Source: an uncultured Eubacteriales bacterium | GTDB taxonomy: Bacteria > Bacillota > Clostridia > Christensenellales > Aristaeellaceae | Direction: 5' to 3' | DNA: 64,000 nt | Assembly: GCA_902793605.1 (NCBI GenBank) | Contig: CADBEB010000003.1 | Location: 62,001-126,000 of the forward strand | Shown: positions 18,057-27,372 of the stretch, piece by piece | Position numbering within the stretch: the first letter of the stretch is position 1 | Layout of the letters: every line of letters starts with the position of its first letter | Program-made: the position numbers and the translations under genes | Notes under the pieces: model-generated | Told to the model about the DNA's origin: nothing | Seen by the model: the letters and a program-made list of their open reading frames with translations, nothing else | The model's database searches: none

Positions 18057-19847
18057 ATGAAGAAGATCACGCTCGTGTTCTGTGCTGTCTTCCTTTCTCT
18101 TGTATTCTTCAGTGCGGTTGCGGAGGATACGGGGCTGGCGGTAACAGCGCCGAATGAGGAAATCCGGCCCGGACGGGCTTCCATTATCGTGATTAACGCA
18201 CCGGTGGATGGCAGCTGTTCCATTTACCTTGAGGATGAAGACAGGACACGGGTCTCCACGGTCGTGGAGAACCGGACGGTTACCGCAGGGTACAATGCCC
18301 TGTACTGGAACGGGACGGACGCGGGCCTGCCTGCGCCGGTCGGTGAATGGACGATGACAGCTGAGATGAACGGGGAACGCGCCGAAGCGGAAGTGCTGAT
18401 CGGAACGCTGGTCCCCAGCCTGATCTCTCCGAAACTGGAAACGGAAACGGTGGAGGAAGGCGATCCGGTGCTGCTGAGCTTCTATGCGACGGAAACCGGA
18501 ACGCTCATGCTGCAGGAAGCAGGCATGGCGGAACCGATCTACTGGGAGAACCTGCCGGCAGGGCAGGGGGAGGTCAGTTTCCAGGCGGAAATGACAGTCG
18601 GGATCCATACGCTGACCCTGACGCTGGCCGGGGAGGACGGCACGCTGTCCGAGCCGGTGAACCTGACGCTGGAGGTCCTGGAGAAGAAGGATCCGAACGC
18701 GGTGCCGACTCCGGAACCGCTGCCGGATTACCTGAAGGAAAAGAGCGAGAATGGCTTCACTCCGCTGCATCTGAGCGCGCGGCGGGGAGAGGACCAGACC
18801 CTGAATGCCTGGACGGTCCCGATGGATATCACGGATGAGGAAGCGGTCTGGAAGGCGCTGATCGCCCCGATCACAGTGGTGGATAACGGAAAGAAGAACG
18901 CGGAAAAGATTCAGGTGGTCATCCGTTCCCAGCCTTCCGAAGAAAGTGACGGGATCGGCATGGTGACCTGCGTCAGCCAGGGCGTGCACGTCCTGGAGCA
19001 GGGAGAAAAATGGTCCCTGATCGAATGCCATTCATCTTCCTTCCACGACAGCCCGATCCTGAACTGGAACACGTTTGTGCAGGGATATGTGCCGACGGAA
19101 TACTTGAAGACGATGCTGCCCAATCAGCAGATGGGGCTGGTGGTGGACAAGCTGACTCAGCGATTGTATATCTTCCGGGAGGGCAGGCTGTTCTCCACCC
19201 TGCTGATCTCCACCGGCGTGGCGAATGCGAAACAGCCCTACAACGAGACTCGCTCCGGCGAATACCTGCTGGTCAGCAAGGTCGGCGAGTTTTCCTCGGA
19301 CAACCTGAAGTGTGCGATGGCGCTGCGCTTCAACGACGGGGATCTGCTGCACGAGGTGCCGTACATCTCCAGTCAGGAAGGACGCTACCGGGATTACAGT
19401 ATTAACGAGCCGAAGCTTGGAACCAAGGCAAGCCACGGCTGCATCCGGGTACAGCGGCAGGCATCCCCCGAGGGTGTGAACCAGAAATGGATCTGGAACA
19501 ATTACAAAAAGAACACGAAAATCATCATCTGGGAAGACTGGCAGGGAAGACAGGTACCGGTTCCTGAAGCAGACACCGTTTTGTACTGTGTGAAAAAGAA
19601 AAACGGCAATTACCATACGACGGACCGGTGCAGCCAGATCAAAGGAAAAAAAACAGTCATTACCCTGACCTACGGCGAACTCGACAAGGAGGAGAACAGG
19701 AAGATGAAGCCCTGTCCACTCTGCAACGCGCCGGAACGGGAAGAGACGATCAGGGAATTCAACGGGATGTATGCCGATGGCGGGGACCACGATCCGGTGC
19801 TGACGGAAGCACGGAAGAAGTGCCCGCGGAAACTGAAGGGGAAGTGA
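18057..19847 (+). CDS. Secreted L,D-transpeptidase (YkuD domain) with Ig-like repeats and a Cys-rich C-terminal module
   Basis: 596 residues. A signal peptide (ending FFSAVAE) is followed by two FlgD/Ig-like beta domains (about 25-220), a linker and SH3-like region (about 270-350), and a YkuD domain (about 360-485) with catalytic motif ASHGCIRV, Cys near 461. These enzymes make 3-3 crosslinks in peptidoglycan or attach proteins to it. A terminal module (about 505-570) has the pattern YCVKKKNGNYHTTDRC...KPCPLC, resembling the small four-cysteine, probably metal-binding domain seen at the ends of other secreted enzymes. It follows the PBP gene and precedes cvpA by 4 bases. Confidence 0.88.
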   Translation: MKKITLVFCAVFLSLVFFSAVAEDTGLAVTAPNEEIRPGRASIIVINAPVDGSCSIYLEDEDRTRVSTVVENRTVTAGYNALYWNGTDAGLPAPVGEWTMTAEMNGERAEAEVLIGTLVPSLISPKLETETVEEGDPVLLSFYATETGTLMLQEAGMAEPIYWENLPAGQGEVSFQAEMTVGIHTLTLTLAGEDGTLSEPVNLTLEVLEKKDPNAVPTPEPLPDYLKEKSENGFTPLHLSARRGEDQTLNAWTVPMDITDEEAVWKALIAPITVVDNGKKNAEKIQVVIRSQPSEESDGIGMVTCVSQGVHVLEQGEKWSLIECHSSSFHDSPILNWNTFVQGYVPTEYLKTMLPNQQMGLVVDKLTQRLYIFREGRLFSTLLISTGVANAKQPYNETRSGEYLLVSKVGEFSSDNLKCAMALRFNDGDLLHEVPYISSQEGRYRDYSINEPKLGTKASHGCIRVQRQASPEGVNQKWIWNNYKKNTKIIIWEDWQGRQVPVPEADTVLYCVKKKNGNYHTTDRCSQIKGKKTVITLTYGELDKEENRKMKPCPLCNAPEREETIREFNGMYADGGDHDPVLTEARKKCPRKLKGK

Positions 19848-19851
19848 TGCA

Positions 19852-20556
19852 ATGAACATTGTGGATATTGTGATCATCGCGATACTGGGACTGAGCGTAT
19901 TGGTCGGCCTGTATCGGGGATTCATATCCTCGGTAGCCTCCGTGGCCGGATGCCTGCTCTCCCTGGGACTCAGCTTCTGGCTGAGTCCGAAGGTGGCGGC
20001 GCTGGTCCAGAACAATCCGGATATGCTCAAGACGCTGGTATCCTATACCGACGCGGCAACCAAGATCGGGGACCAGACGCTGGCGAGCACCAGCGTGACT
20101 TCCCTGACGCAGAACACAATCGCGGACATACTGAATAAGGTCAACCTGCCCGCGCCGCTGAGCACGCTCCTGCGGAGTAACCTGGAGAACAAGGCCTTCG
20201 GGATCACAGCCGATGTTGGGAGCTATGTCTCCCAGACCATTGTCGGTGCGATCCTGAACGTGATCTGCTTCATCCTGTGCTTTGTGGTGCTGCTGATCGT
20301 GCTGCACTTTGTGCTGAACTTCCTGAAGGTTGTGTTCAGGTTCCCGGTACTCAAACAACTGAACTCTATCGCGGGCGGCGCACTGGGATTGCTGCGAGGC
20401 GTGCTGTTGTGCTTTGTGGCCTTTGCGCTGCTACCCCTGATCCAGACGATGGTTCCGGTTACGGGGATCAATGATCTGATCGCTCAAAGTGCGCTGGCGC
20501 CGCTGTTCAACAGCGGCAACCTGATCCTGGCCATCATGAATGGAAAACTGTTCTGA
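19852..20556 (+). CDS. CvpA-family membrane protein
   Basis: 234 residues, four to five predicted membrane helices, opening MNIVDIVIIAILGLSVLVGL, which matches the CvpA family (colicin V production protein in E. coli; envelope homeostasis role elsewhere). The GLYRGFISSVASVAG segment after helix 1 is typical. The C-terminus is hydrophobic, including GLLRGVLLCFVAFALLPL. Gap to the L,D-transpeptidase is 4 bases, so it is cotranscribed with cell-wall genes. The exact function of CvpA in Bacillota is not settled. Confidence 0.85.
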   Translation: MNIVDIVIIAILGLSVLVGLYRGFISSVASVAGCLLSLGLSFWLSPKVAALVQNNPDMLKTLVSYTDAATKIGDQTLASTSVTSLTQNTIADILNKVNLPAPLSTLLRSNLENKAFGITADVGSYVSQTIVGAILNVICFILCFVVLLIVLHFVLNFLKVVFRFPVLKQLNSIAGGALGLLRGVLLCFVAFALLPLIQTMVPVTGINDLIAQSALAPLFNSGNLILAIMNGKLF

Positions 20557-20830
20557 CAGGGCTGACCGGATTTCTTTCCCCCTCGACCTGACCGGAGGGG
20601 ATGAGTTCGCGGTCATCCTCTCCGGAAAGGATTATGAGAACCGGGAAACGCTGATGCAGACGATCCGGGAGGCTTCCATGACCCACAAAAAGAAAAAGGC
20701 CGGGGCCATCGTAGCCTCCGGGATCGCTCTGTATGATCCGCAGGAGGATCATACTGTAGCGGACGTGTTCAGGAGAGCGGACCAGGATATGTATGCGAAC
20801 AAGAAAGAACTGAAAGAGCAGCATGGATGA
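20540..20830 (+). pseudogene. Remnant of a GGDEF (diguanylate cyclase) domain
   Basis: An open frame of 96 codons overlaps the end of cvpA. From about 20588 it encodes the C-terminal half of a GGDEF domain: LTGGDEFAVILSG with the active-site signature, AGAIVASGIALYDP, and the terminal RRADQDMYANK helix. Everything before the signature that a cyclase needs (nucleotide-binding strand, sensor) is missing, and no start codon with a ribosome-binding site precedes the homologous part. I read it as the decayed 3' end of a larger gene, probably joined here by a deletion. It is unlikely to make cyclic di-GMP. Confidence 0.7.
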
Positions 20831-20855
20831 GCCCTGAAGCGAAGGAGGAGCCATC

Positions 20856-21650
20856 GTGAACGATATTACTTACGTTGGAAAACTGACAATGAAGTATTCC
20901 ATTTCCCTGCACGCTCATGAGAGCTGGGAGTTTGTTTACTGTACCGGTGGTTCCGGCGCCTTTGGCTTTGACGGGGAAACGCTGGCATACCGGGAAGGCG
21001 ACGTTGTGATTATTCCGCCGATGGTACCTCATACCAACGGCAGTGAAGACGGATTCCAGAACATCCATATCAATATGGTCTCGCCGTCGCTGTGTTTTAT
21101 CGCTCCGCTGGTTATCTCAGACGACCCCAATCACTTTTTGCTGGATGCTTTCAATGGTGCCTATTTCCAGTTTTATTCCGACCGGAAGGAAGCGGCGGCC
21201 CTGCTATCCCTGTATGGCGACCTGATCAGCTGCTATCTGGCTGCTTACCGGACCGGGGTAACCCTGACGCCGGTCGTGGCCCAGATCGAGAACAACATTA
21301 TCGCCAATTACGCAGACAGCAGCTATGAGCTTGATGCGTATATGCGCTCCCTGCCCTTCAGCTACGATTACCTGCGGAAACTGTTTCAGAAGGAAATGGG
21401 CGTCACGCCGCACCGTTACCTGGTGGACAAGCGCCTGAAGATGGCTGCGGAATTGCTGGTGACCGATGACAGCGCTGGTGCGCGGACCATCATGGACATC
21501 GCATTTTTGTGCGGTTTCCGTGATTCGCTGTATTTCTCAAAGATGTTCAAAAAAAGGTACGGCGTCGCGCCGCGTAATTATCCCAATTCCGGGCGCGTGA
21601 ACACCGTACCGGTTCCTGACGCAGAAAGCCCCAGGATCAGGCTATTATAG
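20856..21650 (+). CDS. AraC-family transcriptional regulator at the edge of the uronate island
   Basis: 264 residues starting at GTG 20856 (AGGAGG 7 bases upstream). An N-terminal cupin-like sensing domain (about 10-100: HAHESWEFVYCTGGSG, YREGDVVIIPPMVPH) is followed by two helix-turn-helix motifs (about 155-250; SLPFSYDYLRKLFQKEMG and IMDIAFLCGFRDSLYFSKMFKK). AraC proteins usually activate sugar genes from sites just upstream of -35. It is convergent with uxaA, 6 bases apart. By position and type it is the best local candidate for the regulator that recognises the shared uronate promoter element, but this is inference; no other DNA-binding regulator lies in 21-40 kb. Confidence 0.87.
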   Translation: MNDITYVGKLTMKYSISLHAHESWEFVYCTGGSGAFGFDGETLAYREGDVVIIPPMVPHTNGSEDGFQNIHINMVSPSLCFIAPLVISDDPNHFLLDAFNGAYFQFYSDRKEAAALLSLYGDLISCYLAAYRTGVTLTPVVAQIENNIIANYADSSYELDAYMRSLPFSYDYLRKLFQKEMGVTPHRYLVDKRLKMAAELLVTDDSAGARTIMDIAFLCGFRDSLYFSKMFKKRYGVAPRNYPNSGRVNTVPVPDAESPRIRLL

Positions 21651-21656
21651 ATTTGC

Positions 21657-23138
21657 TTACAGGGTAACCCCCTGTTTGAAGATGGCCAGATCGCGGCAGC
21701 CGTTTTCTTCGCCTTTTGTCTGTTTGCCTGAGGCAACCTGAAGCACCAGCTCCAGGAGCTCCCTGCCCAGCTCACCGAGGGTCATTCCCTCCAGCAGACG
21801 ACCGGCGTTGAAATCGATCCAGCCGCGTTTTTTCTGTGCCAGCGGGGTGTTGGTCGCGATCTTTACCGTCGGCACCGGGCAGCCGAAAGGCGTACCCCGG
21901 CCGGTGGAGAACAGAACCATCTGCGCGCCGGAAACGGCTTCAGCCGTAGCGGCGACCAGGTCGTTTCCCGGGGCGGAGAGCAGGTTCAGTCCGGTGGTCG
22001 TGACCGGCTCCCCATAAGCGAGGACACCCTTCACGGCGGAACTGCCGCTCTTTTGTGTGCAGCCCAGCGCCTTGTCCTCCAGGGTGGTGATCCCGCCGGC
22101 CTTGTTGCCGGGAGAGGGATTCTCGTAAACCGGCATATGGTAGCTTTCGAAATATGCCTTGAAATCGTTGATCAGGTGAACGGTCTTTCCGAACAGCTCC
22201 TCGCTGCCGCAGCGGTCCATCAGGATGGTCTCTGCGCCGAACATCTCAGGAACTTCGGTCAGGATCGTCGTGCCGCCCATGGCAGTCAGCAGGTCACTGA
22301 AGACGCCGATGGTCGGGTTGGCTGTGATGCCGGACAATCCGTCCGACCCGCCGCACTTCATACCGATCACAAGCTGGTCCGCTGGGCAGTCTGTCCGGCG
22401 GTCCGCCTGCATGTTTGCCGCCAGTTCCTCCAGCAGCTTTTCACCGGCTTCCAGCTCGTCCTCCACTTCCTGGCAAACCAGGAAACGGATCCGGTTCTGA
22501 TCATAATCACCCAGGTAGGGTTTCAGCTGTTCAATGCCGCTGTTCTCGCAGCCCAGGCCCAGCAGCAGGACACCACCGGCGTTCGGATGCTTTACCAGGG
22601 CAGAAATCACCTTCCGGGTGTTTTCCTGGTCGTCACCCATCTGGCTGCATCCGTAGGGATGCCGGAAGGAATACACGCCTTCCACCGGTCCGCCGGCCAG
22701 CTTCTGTGCCCGGTGCGCCAGGGCGGCGGCGATATCGTTCACGCAGCCGACCGTCGGCAGGATCCACAGCTCGTTCCGGATGCCCGGACGGCCGATCTTC
22801 CGGGGATAGCCCTGGAACACAGCCGGCTGTTTCTTCTCCTGCCCGGGATGGATCGGATGCCACTCGTACTCCTTTTTTCCGGAGAGCAGGGTGTGCAGGT
22901 TGTGGGTATGAATGTGCGCGCCTTCCGGGATGTCCTGCGTGGCTTCACCGATGGGGAAGCCGTACTTGATGACTGGCTCACCTTTTCGGATCGCCCGGAG
23001 CGCAACTTTATGGCCCATGGGCAGATCCTGCAGGAGCGTGACCGTTCCGGCTCCGTAATCAATGGTTTCGCCCGCCTGCAGCGGCATGAGCGCCACGGCG
23101 ACGAGATCCTTCGGGGTGATCTGTACGAGTTTGTTCAT
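21657..23138 (-). CDS. uxaA: Altronate dehydratase
   Basis: 493 residues from ATG 23138 (MNKLVQITPKDLVAVALMPL). UxaA removes water from D-altronate to give 2-keto-3-deoxygluconate (KDG) in galacturonate catabolism; the enzyme needs iron or manganese. An N-terminal SAF domain (about 1-95, including KGEPVIKYGFPIGEAT) is followed by the large GarD-like domain with EGVYSFRHPYGCSQMGDD, LLLGLGCENSGIEQ and GMKCGGSDGLSGITANP, all hallmarks of the family. It is the last gene of the seven-gene operon starting at uxaB, 28 bases after the SDR gene. Confidence 0.95.
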   Translation of the reverse strand: MNKLVQITPKDLVAVALMPLQAGETIDYGAGTVTLLQDLPMGHKVALRAIRKGEPVIKYGFPIGEATQDIPEGAHIHTHNLHTLLSGKKEYEWHPIHPGQEKKQPAVFQGYPRKIGRPGIRNELWILPTVGCVNDIAAALAHRAQKLAGGPVEGVYSFRHPYGCSQMGDDQENTRKVISALVKHPNAGGVLLLGLGCENSGIEQLKPYLGDYDQNRIRFLVCQEVEDELEAGEKLLEELAANMQADRRTDCPADQLVIGMKCGGSDGLSGITANPTIGVFSDLLTAMGGTTILTEVPEMFGAETILMDRCGSEELFGKTVHLINDFKAYFESYHMPVYENPSPGNKAGGITTLEDKALGCTQKSGSSAVKGVLAYGEPVTTTGLNLLSAPGNDLVAATAEAVSGAQMVLFSTGRGTPFGCPVPTVKIATNTPLAQKKRGWIDFNAGRLLEGMTLGELGRELLELVLQVASGKQTKGEENGCRDLAIFKQGVTL

Positions 23139-23166
23139 TTTGCTTAATCTCCGATAATCGTCGTTC

Positions 23167-23964
23167 TTACGGCTGCTTTCCGATATAGGCCAGGATGCCG
23201 CCGTCCACATAGAGGATGTGTCCGTTCACGAAATTGCTGGCGTCGGAAGCCAGGAAAACGGCCGGCCCCTGGAGGTCCTCCGGCGTGCCCCAGCGGGCAG
23301 CCGGTGTTTTGGCGATGATGAACTGGTCGAAGGGATGGCGGCTGCCGTCCGGCTGCTTTTCCCGCAGGGGAGCGGTCTGGGGTGTGGCGATATAGCCTGG
23401 TCCGATGCCGTTGCACTGGATGTTGTGCCCGCCGTATTCGGAGCAGATATTCCGCGTCAGCATCTTCAGGCCGCCCTTGGCCGCCGCATAGGCGGATACC
23501 GTTTCCCGGCCCAGCTCGCTCATCATGCTGCAGATGTTGATGATCTTGCCGTGCCCTTTTTTGATCATGGCAGGGATAACCGCCTTGGCGCAGATGAACG
23601 GGGCGTTCAGGTCCACGTCGATCACTTTGCGGAACTCTTCCGCGCTCATTTCGGTCATGGGGATGCGGCGGATGATTCCGGCATTGTTGACCAGAATATC
23701 GATCACTCCGACTTCTTTTTCGATCTGCCGGACCAACATCTGCACGGCGTCCTCGTCTGTCACGTCGCAGACATAGCCTTTTGCGTCGATCTTCTTTTCA
23801 GCATAGGCTTTCTGGCCCTTGTCCACCAGTTCCCGGTTAATGTCATTGAAAACGATCGTCGCTCCGGCGGCCGCATAGGCTTCAGCGATTGCAAAGCCGA
23901 TCCCGTAGCTGGCTCCGGTGATCCATGCCACCTTGCCCTTCAGGCTGAAAGCATTCATGTCCAT
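23167..23964 (-). CDS. Short-chain dehydrogenase, gluconate 5-dehydrogenase/KduD type
   Basis: 265 residues, classical SDR. The cofactor motif TGASYGIG is at about 16-23, NNAG follows at mid-protein, and the catalytic Ser-Tyr-Lys appear as ICSMMSELGRETVSAYAAAKGG. The closest relatives I recall are annotated gluconate 5-dehydrogenase (ending FVNGHILYVDGGILAYIGKQP is characteristic). Lying 12 bases after kduI, its likely task here is the KduD step: reducing 3-deoxy-D-glycero-2,5-hexodiulosonate to KDG with NAD(P)H. Family membership is certain; the choice between the two substrates rests on context. Confidence 0.85.
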   Translation of the reverse strand: MDMNAFSLKGKVAWITGASYGIGFAIAEAYAAAGATIVFNDINRELVDKGQKAYAEKKIDAKGYVCDVTDEDAVQMLVRQIEKEVGVIDILVNNAGIIRRIPMTEMSAEEFRKVIDVDLNAPFICAKAVIPAMIKKGHGKIINICSMMSELGRETVSAYAAAKGGLKMLTRNICSEYGGHNIQCNGIGPGYIATPQTAPLREKQPDGSRHPFDQFIIAKTPAARWGTPEDLQGPAVFLASDASNFVNGHILYVDGGILAYIGKQP

Positions 23965-23976
23965 CGTTTTGCCCCC

Positions 23977-24819
23977 TTACCGCAGCTCCGTCGTGGGGAT
24001 GGTGTCCATATCGTCGAAGGCCTGGTTTTCCCCGCCCATCGCCCAGATAAACGTGTAGTTGCTGGTGCCTGCGCCGGCATGGATGGACCAGGAGGGTGAG
24101 ATGACAGCTTGCTCGTTCTGCATGACCACATGCCGCGTTTCCTGTCCCTGGCCCATCATGTGGAAGACGACGTTGTCCTGCGGCACTTCGAAATAGAAAT
24201 ACACTTCCATCCGGCGTTCATGGGTGTGGGCCGGCATCGTGTTCCAGACGCTGCCGCTTTCCAGTACGGTCATGCCCATGCTCAGCTGGCAGGTCTTCAG
24301 CACGGAGGGGTGGATGAACTGGTTGATCACCCGCTTGTTGCTGGTTGCTGCGTCGCCGCAGGGCTTCTTGGCTGCGTCCGCAATCTTCAGCAGGCGGTTT
24401 TCATAACTGCAGTGGGCCGGAGCGGAGACGAGATAGAACTTCGCGGGCTGGGCGGGATCTGTGCTTTCGAAGTATACTTCCTTCACGCCGCGGGTCAGGT
24501 ACAGGCAGTCCTTATAGCCCAGTTCATAGACGGTTCCGTCCGCGATGACCTTTCCGGTACCGCCGACGTTGAACATGCCGCACTCCCGGCGCTCGAGGAA
24601 GAATTCGGTTCCGAAGCAGTGCCAGATATCGAGCCCCTTGTCAATGGAGACCTTTTCCTTCACCGGCATGACGCCCAGGGTCACCATCCGGTCCACATGG
24701 CTGTAGACGGCGGTCACCTGGTCCGTTTCGAATAGTTTTTCGATCAGGAATTCCTTCCGGATCTCCTCGGTCGTATAGCGCTTGAAATCCCGCTGATTGC
24801 AGCTGTAACGAATATCCAT
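23977..24819 (-). CDS. kduI: 5-dehydro-4-deoxy-D-glucuronate isomerase
   Basis: 280 residues from ATG 24819 (GGAG upstream), full length for KduI. This cupin-fold zinc isomerase converts 5-keto-4-deoxyuronate, formed from unsaturated pectin or glycosaminoglycan disaccharide ends, to 3-deoxy-D-glycero-2,5-hexodiulosonate. Zinc ligands appear in MPAHTHERRMEVYFYF (His, His, Glu). GIDIWHCFGTEFF-like (here KGLDIWHCFGTEFF) and SPSWSIHAGAGTSNYTFIWAMGGEN are family signatures. Gap to uxaC 19 bases and to the SDR 12 bases. Together with the KdgF-like cupin it implies that unsaturated uronates enter the cell. Confidence 0.95.
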   Translation of the reverse strand: MDIRYSCNQRDFKRYTTEEIRKEFLIEKLFETDQVTAVYSHVDRMVTLGVMPVKEKVSIDKGLDIWHCFGTEFFLERRECGMFNVGGTGKVIADGTVYELGYKDCLYLTRGVKEVYFESTDPAQPAKFYLVSAPAHCSYENRLLKIADAAKKPCGDAATSNKRVINQFIHPSVLKTCQLSMGMTVLESGSVWNTMPAHTHERRMEVYFYFEVPQDNVVFHMMGQGQETRHVVMQNEQAVISPSWSIHAGAGTSNYTFIWAMGGENQAFDDMDTIPTTELR

Positions 24820-24838
24820 TGTTTCCGCTCCTTTGATA

Positions 24839-26251
24839 TTACTGTTTCTTTTCAAAAGCAAAATACCGTTTTGCGTTGTTGTAGCTGATATCCGCGACGA
24901 TCTCCTTCAGGGTATCGAAATCCTCCGGATAGAAGCCTTCCTCCACCCATTCGCCGAAGATCCGGCAGAGGATGCGGCGGAAGTATTCATGCCGCGGATA
25001 GCTCAGGAAGCTGCGGCTGTCCGTCAGCATGCCGACGAAACCTGCCAGGTAGCCCAGGGAAGCCAGGCTCTTCAGCTGGTCGCTCATGCCATCGAAGTGA
25101 TCGTTGAACCACCAGGCGGAACCGTGCTGGATCCGTCCCACTGCCGTATCGTTCTGGAAACAGCCCAGGATCGTGTCGATGGCGGCGTTGTCGTTGGTGT
25201 TCAGGCTGTAAAGAATCGTCTTCGGCAGGCTGCCGGCATCCTCAAGCATGCCGAGGAATGCAGCGGTCTGGGCACTGGGGGCATAGTTGTCCACGCAGTC
25301 GAAGCCGGTATCCGGTCCCATGGCACGGAACATGCCGAGGTTGTTATCCCGACGGCAGCCGTAATGCAGCTGCATGACCCATCCGCGGCGGGTGTATTCC
25401 CCGGCCATGGCCGTCATAAAGGCGGTCTTGAATTTCGCTTCCGCTTCCGCGTCCGGGAGTGTGCCGTTCAGCCGGGCGGCGAAGATAGCTTCGATCTCCG
25501 CTTCGGAGGCCGGCGCGTACATGACGTAATTCAGGGCATGGTCGCTCAGCTTGCTGCCGTGGGCGGCGAAGAAGTCCAGGCGCCTTGACAGGGCTGTCTT
25601 CATATCCGCGAAGGAAGCGATCTTCATGCCGGCCGCCGCCTCCAGTTGGGCAAGATATTCGAGGAAGGAGGGTTTCTCCAGGTTCATGGCCTTGTCCGGG
25701 CGCCAGGCGGGCAGCACCGTCACGGGGAAGGATTTGTCCGCTGCCAGCTTCTCATGCCACTCCAGCGTGTCCACCGGGTCATCCGTGGTGCAGATCGTGT
25801 CCACATTGCTCATCATGATGAGCCCGCGGGAGGTATACCCTTCGCTCTGCAACTTTGCGTTGGCGAGCTCCCAGACCTCCTTTGCGGTCTGCTTGTTCAG
25901 GATGCCTTCATAGCCGAAGAAGCGGCGCAGCTCCAGGTGGCTCCAGTGGTGCAGGGGATTGCCGATGGCCTTGCCCAGCACCTCGGCGTATTTCTCGAAC
26001 TTTTCCCAGTCGCTCGAATCACCGGTGATGTACTTTTCCGGCACGCCTGCGGAGCGCATCAGGCGCCATTTGTAGTGATCGCCGCCCAGCCAGACCCGGG
26101 TGATGTTCTCATACCGGATATCCTCGTAAATTTCCCGGGGATTCAGGTGGCAATGGTAGTCGATGATCGGCTGCTTTTCTGCCGCTTCATGGTATAGTTT
26201 TCTCGCGGCTTCGGTGTTCAGCAGGAAATCCTTATCCAGAAACTGTTTCAT
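24839..26251 (-). CDS. uxaC: Glucuronate/galacturonate isomerase
   Basis: 470 residues, the normal length. UxaC interconverts D-glucuronate and D-fructuronate, and D-galacturonate and D-tagaturonate, so it opens both branches of uronate catabolism. It is an amidohydrolase-fold enzyme: the metal-binding IIDYHCHLNP is at about 28-37, followed by WLGGDHYKWRLMRSAGV and VMQLHYGCRRDNN. The tail SYPRHEYFRRILCRIFGEWVEEG is also typical. It lies 17 bases after kdgK in the operon. Confidence 0.96.
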   Translation of the reverse strand: MKQFLDKDFLLNTEAARKLYHEAAEKQPIIDYHCHLNPREIYEDIRYENITRVWLGGDHYKWRLMRSAGVPEKYITGDSSDWEKFEKYAEVLGKAIGNPLHHWSHLELRRFFGYEGILNKQTAKEVWELANAKLQSEGYTSRGLIMMSNVDTICTTDDPVDTLEWHEKLAADKSFPVTVLPAWRPDKAMNLEKPSFLEYLAQLEAAAGMKIASFADMKTALSRRLDFFAAHGSKLSDHALNYVMYAPASEAEIEAIFAARLNGTLPDAEAEAKFKTAFMTAMAGEYTRRGWVMQLHYGCRRDNNLGMFRAMGPDTGFDCVDNYAPSAQTAAFLGMLEDAGSLPKTILYSLNTNDNAAIDTILGCFQNDTAVGRIQHGSAWWFNDHFDGMSDQLKSLASLGYLAGFVGMLTDSRSFLSYPRHEYFRRILCRIFGEWVEEGFYPEDFDTLKEIVADISYNNAKRYFAFEKKQ

Positions 26252-26268
26252 AGAATCATTCTCCTTTA

Positions 26269-27366
26269 TTATCGTTTCACCCGGGCGCTGCCGTTCTTCA
26301 TGATGGATTCTACTTCTTCCCTGCTGGCCATACTGGTGTCACCGGGGGTGGTCATGGCCAGTGCGCCGTGGGCGGCGCCGTAATTCACAGCCAGTTCCGG
26401 ATCGCCGGTGGTCATCAGGCCGTAGACCAGGCCGGAAGCGAACGAATCGCCTCCGCCGACGCGGTCCAGGATCTCCAGGTTGTCATAAGCCTTTGACATG
26501 TAGACTTTTCCATCCGCCCAGCAGATCGCTTTCCAGTCGTTCACCGTGGCGGTTTTGACTGTGCGCAGCGTGGTGGCGATGGCTTTGAAATTGGGATACT
26601 GCTTTGCGGCTTCCGCGATCATCTTATAGTATCCGTCCAGATTCAGTTCTTTCAGGTTCTCATCGTTTCCTTCGATCTGGAGTCCCAGACAGGCAGTGAA
26701 ATCTTCTTCGTTGCCGATCATGACGTCCACGTACTTTGCAACCTCGCGGTTGACTTCCCGGGCTTTTTCCAGTCCACCGATGGCGGACCACATAGAAGGA
26801 CGGTAGTTCAGGTCGTAAGAGATCAGCGTGCCGTATTTCTTCGCCGTCTTGCAGGCGGCGATGACCGTCTCGCAGCTCTGTTCGGACAGCGCGGCGTAAA
26901 TCCCGCCTGTATGCAGCCACCGAACCCCCAGTTTGCCGAAGATGTAATCAAAGTCAAAGTCTTCAGGGGTGGCCTTCGAGATGGCAGTGTTGGCGCGGTC
27001 AGAGCACCCTACGGCGCCCCGGATTCCGTAGCCGCGCTCTGTGAAGTTCAGGCCGTTCCGGCAGATACGGCCGATGCCATCCGTCTTTTTCCAGCAGATC
27101 AGGCTCGTGTCCACGCCGCCCTGCTCGATCAGGTCTCTGAGCAGTTTACCGACTTCATTGTCCGCAAACGCGGTCAGCACACCGGTCTTCAGGCCGAAGC
27201 ACTTGTGAAGGCCCCGGACTACATTGTATTCACCGCCGCCTTCCCAGACTTTAAACTCCCGCGCGGTGCGGATCCGGCCTTCGCCGGGATCCAGGCGAAG
27301 CATGACTTCTCCCAGGGATACCGCGTCATAGCGGCATTCTTCAGCAGGTTTCAGATTAAGGTTCAT
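26269..27366 (-). CDS. kdgK: 2-dehydro-3-deoxygluconokinase (PfkB family)
   Basis: 365 residues, ribokinase/PfkB fold. It phosphorylates KDG at O6 with ATP to KDPG, the substrate of the next enzyme. The N-terminal AVSLGEVMLRLDPGEGRIRTAREFKVWEGGGEYNV-like region (short form: LGEVMLRLDP, WEGGGEYNV) binds sugar. The C-terminal PfkB signature DRVGGGDSFASGLVYG holds the catalytic Asp and anion hole. It is slightly longer than many KdgK proteins (about 310-340), mainly through an insertion around 215-235. The assignment is supported by its place 6 bases after eda among KDG-forming enzymes. Confidence 0.92.
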   Translation of the reverse strand: MNLNLKPAEECRYDAVSLGEVMLRLDPGEGRIRTAREFKVWEGGGEYNVVRGLHKCFGLKTGVLTAFADNEVGKLLRDLIEQGGVDTSLICWKKTDGIGRICRNGLNFTERGYGIRGAVGCSDRANTAISKATPEDFDFDYIFGKLGVRWLHTGGIYAALSEQSCETVIAACKTAKKYGTLISYDLNYRPSMWSAIGGLEKAREVNREVAKYVDVMIGNEEDFTACLGLQIEGNDENLKELNLDGYYKMIAEAAKQYPNFKAIATTLRTVKTATVNDWKAICWADGKVYMSKAYDNLEILDRVGGGDSFASGLVYGLMTTGDPELAVNYGAAHGALAMTTPGDTSMASREEVESIMKNGSARVKR

Positions 27367-27372
27367 ACTTTT

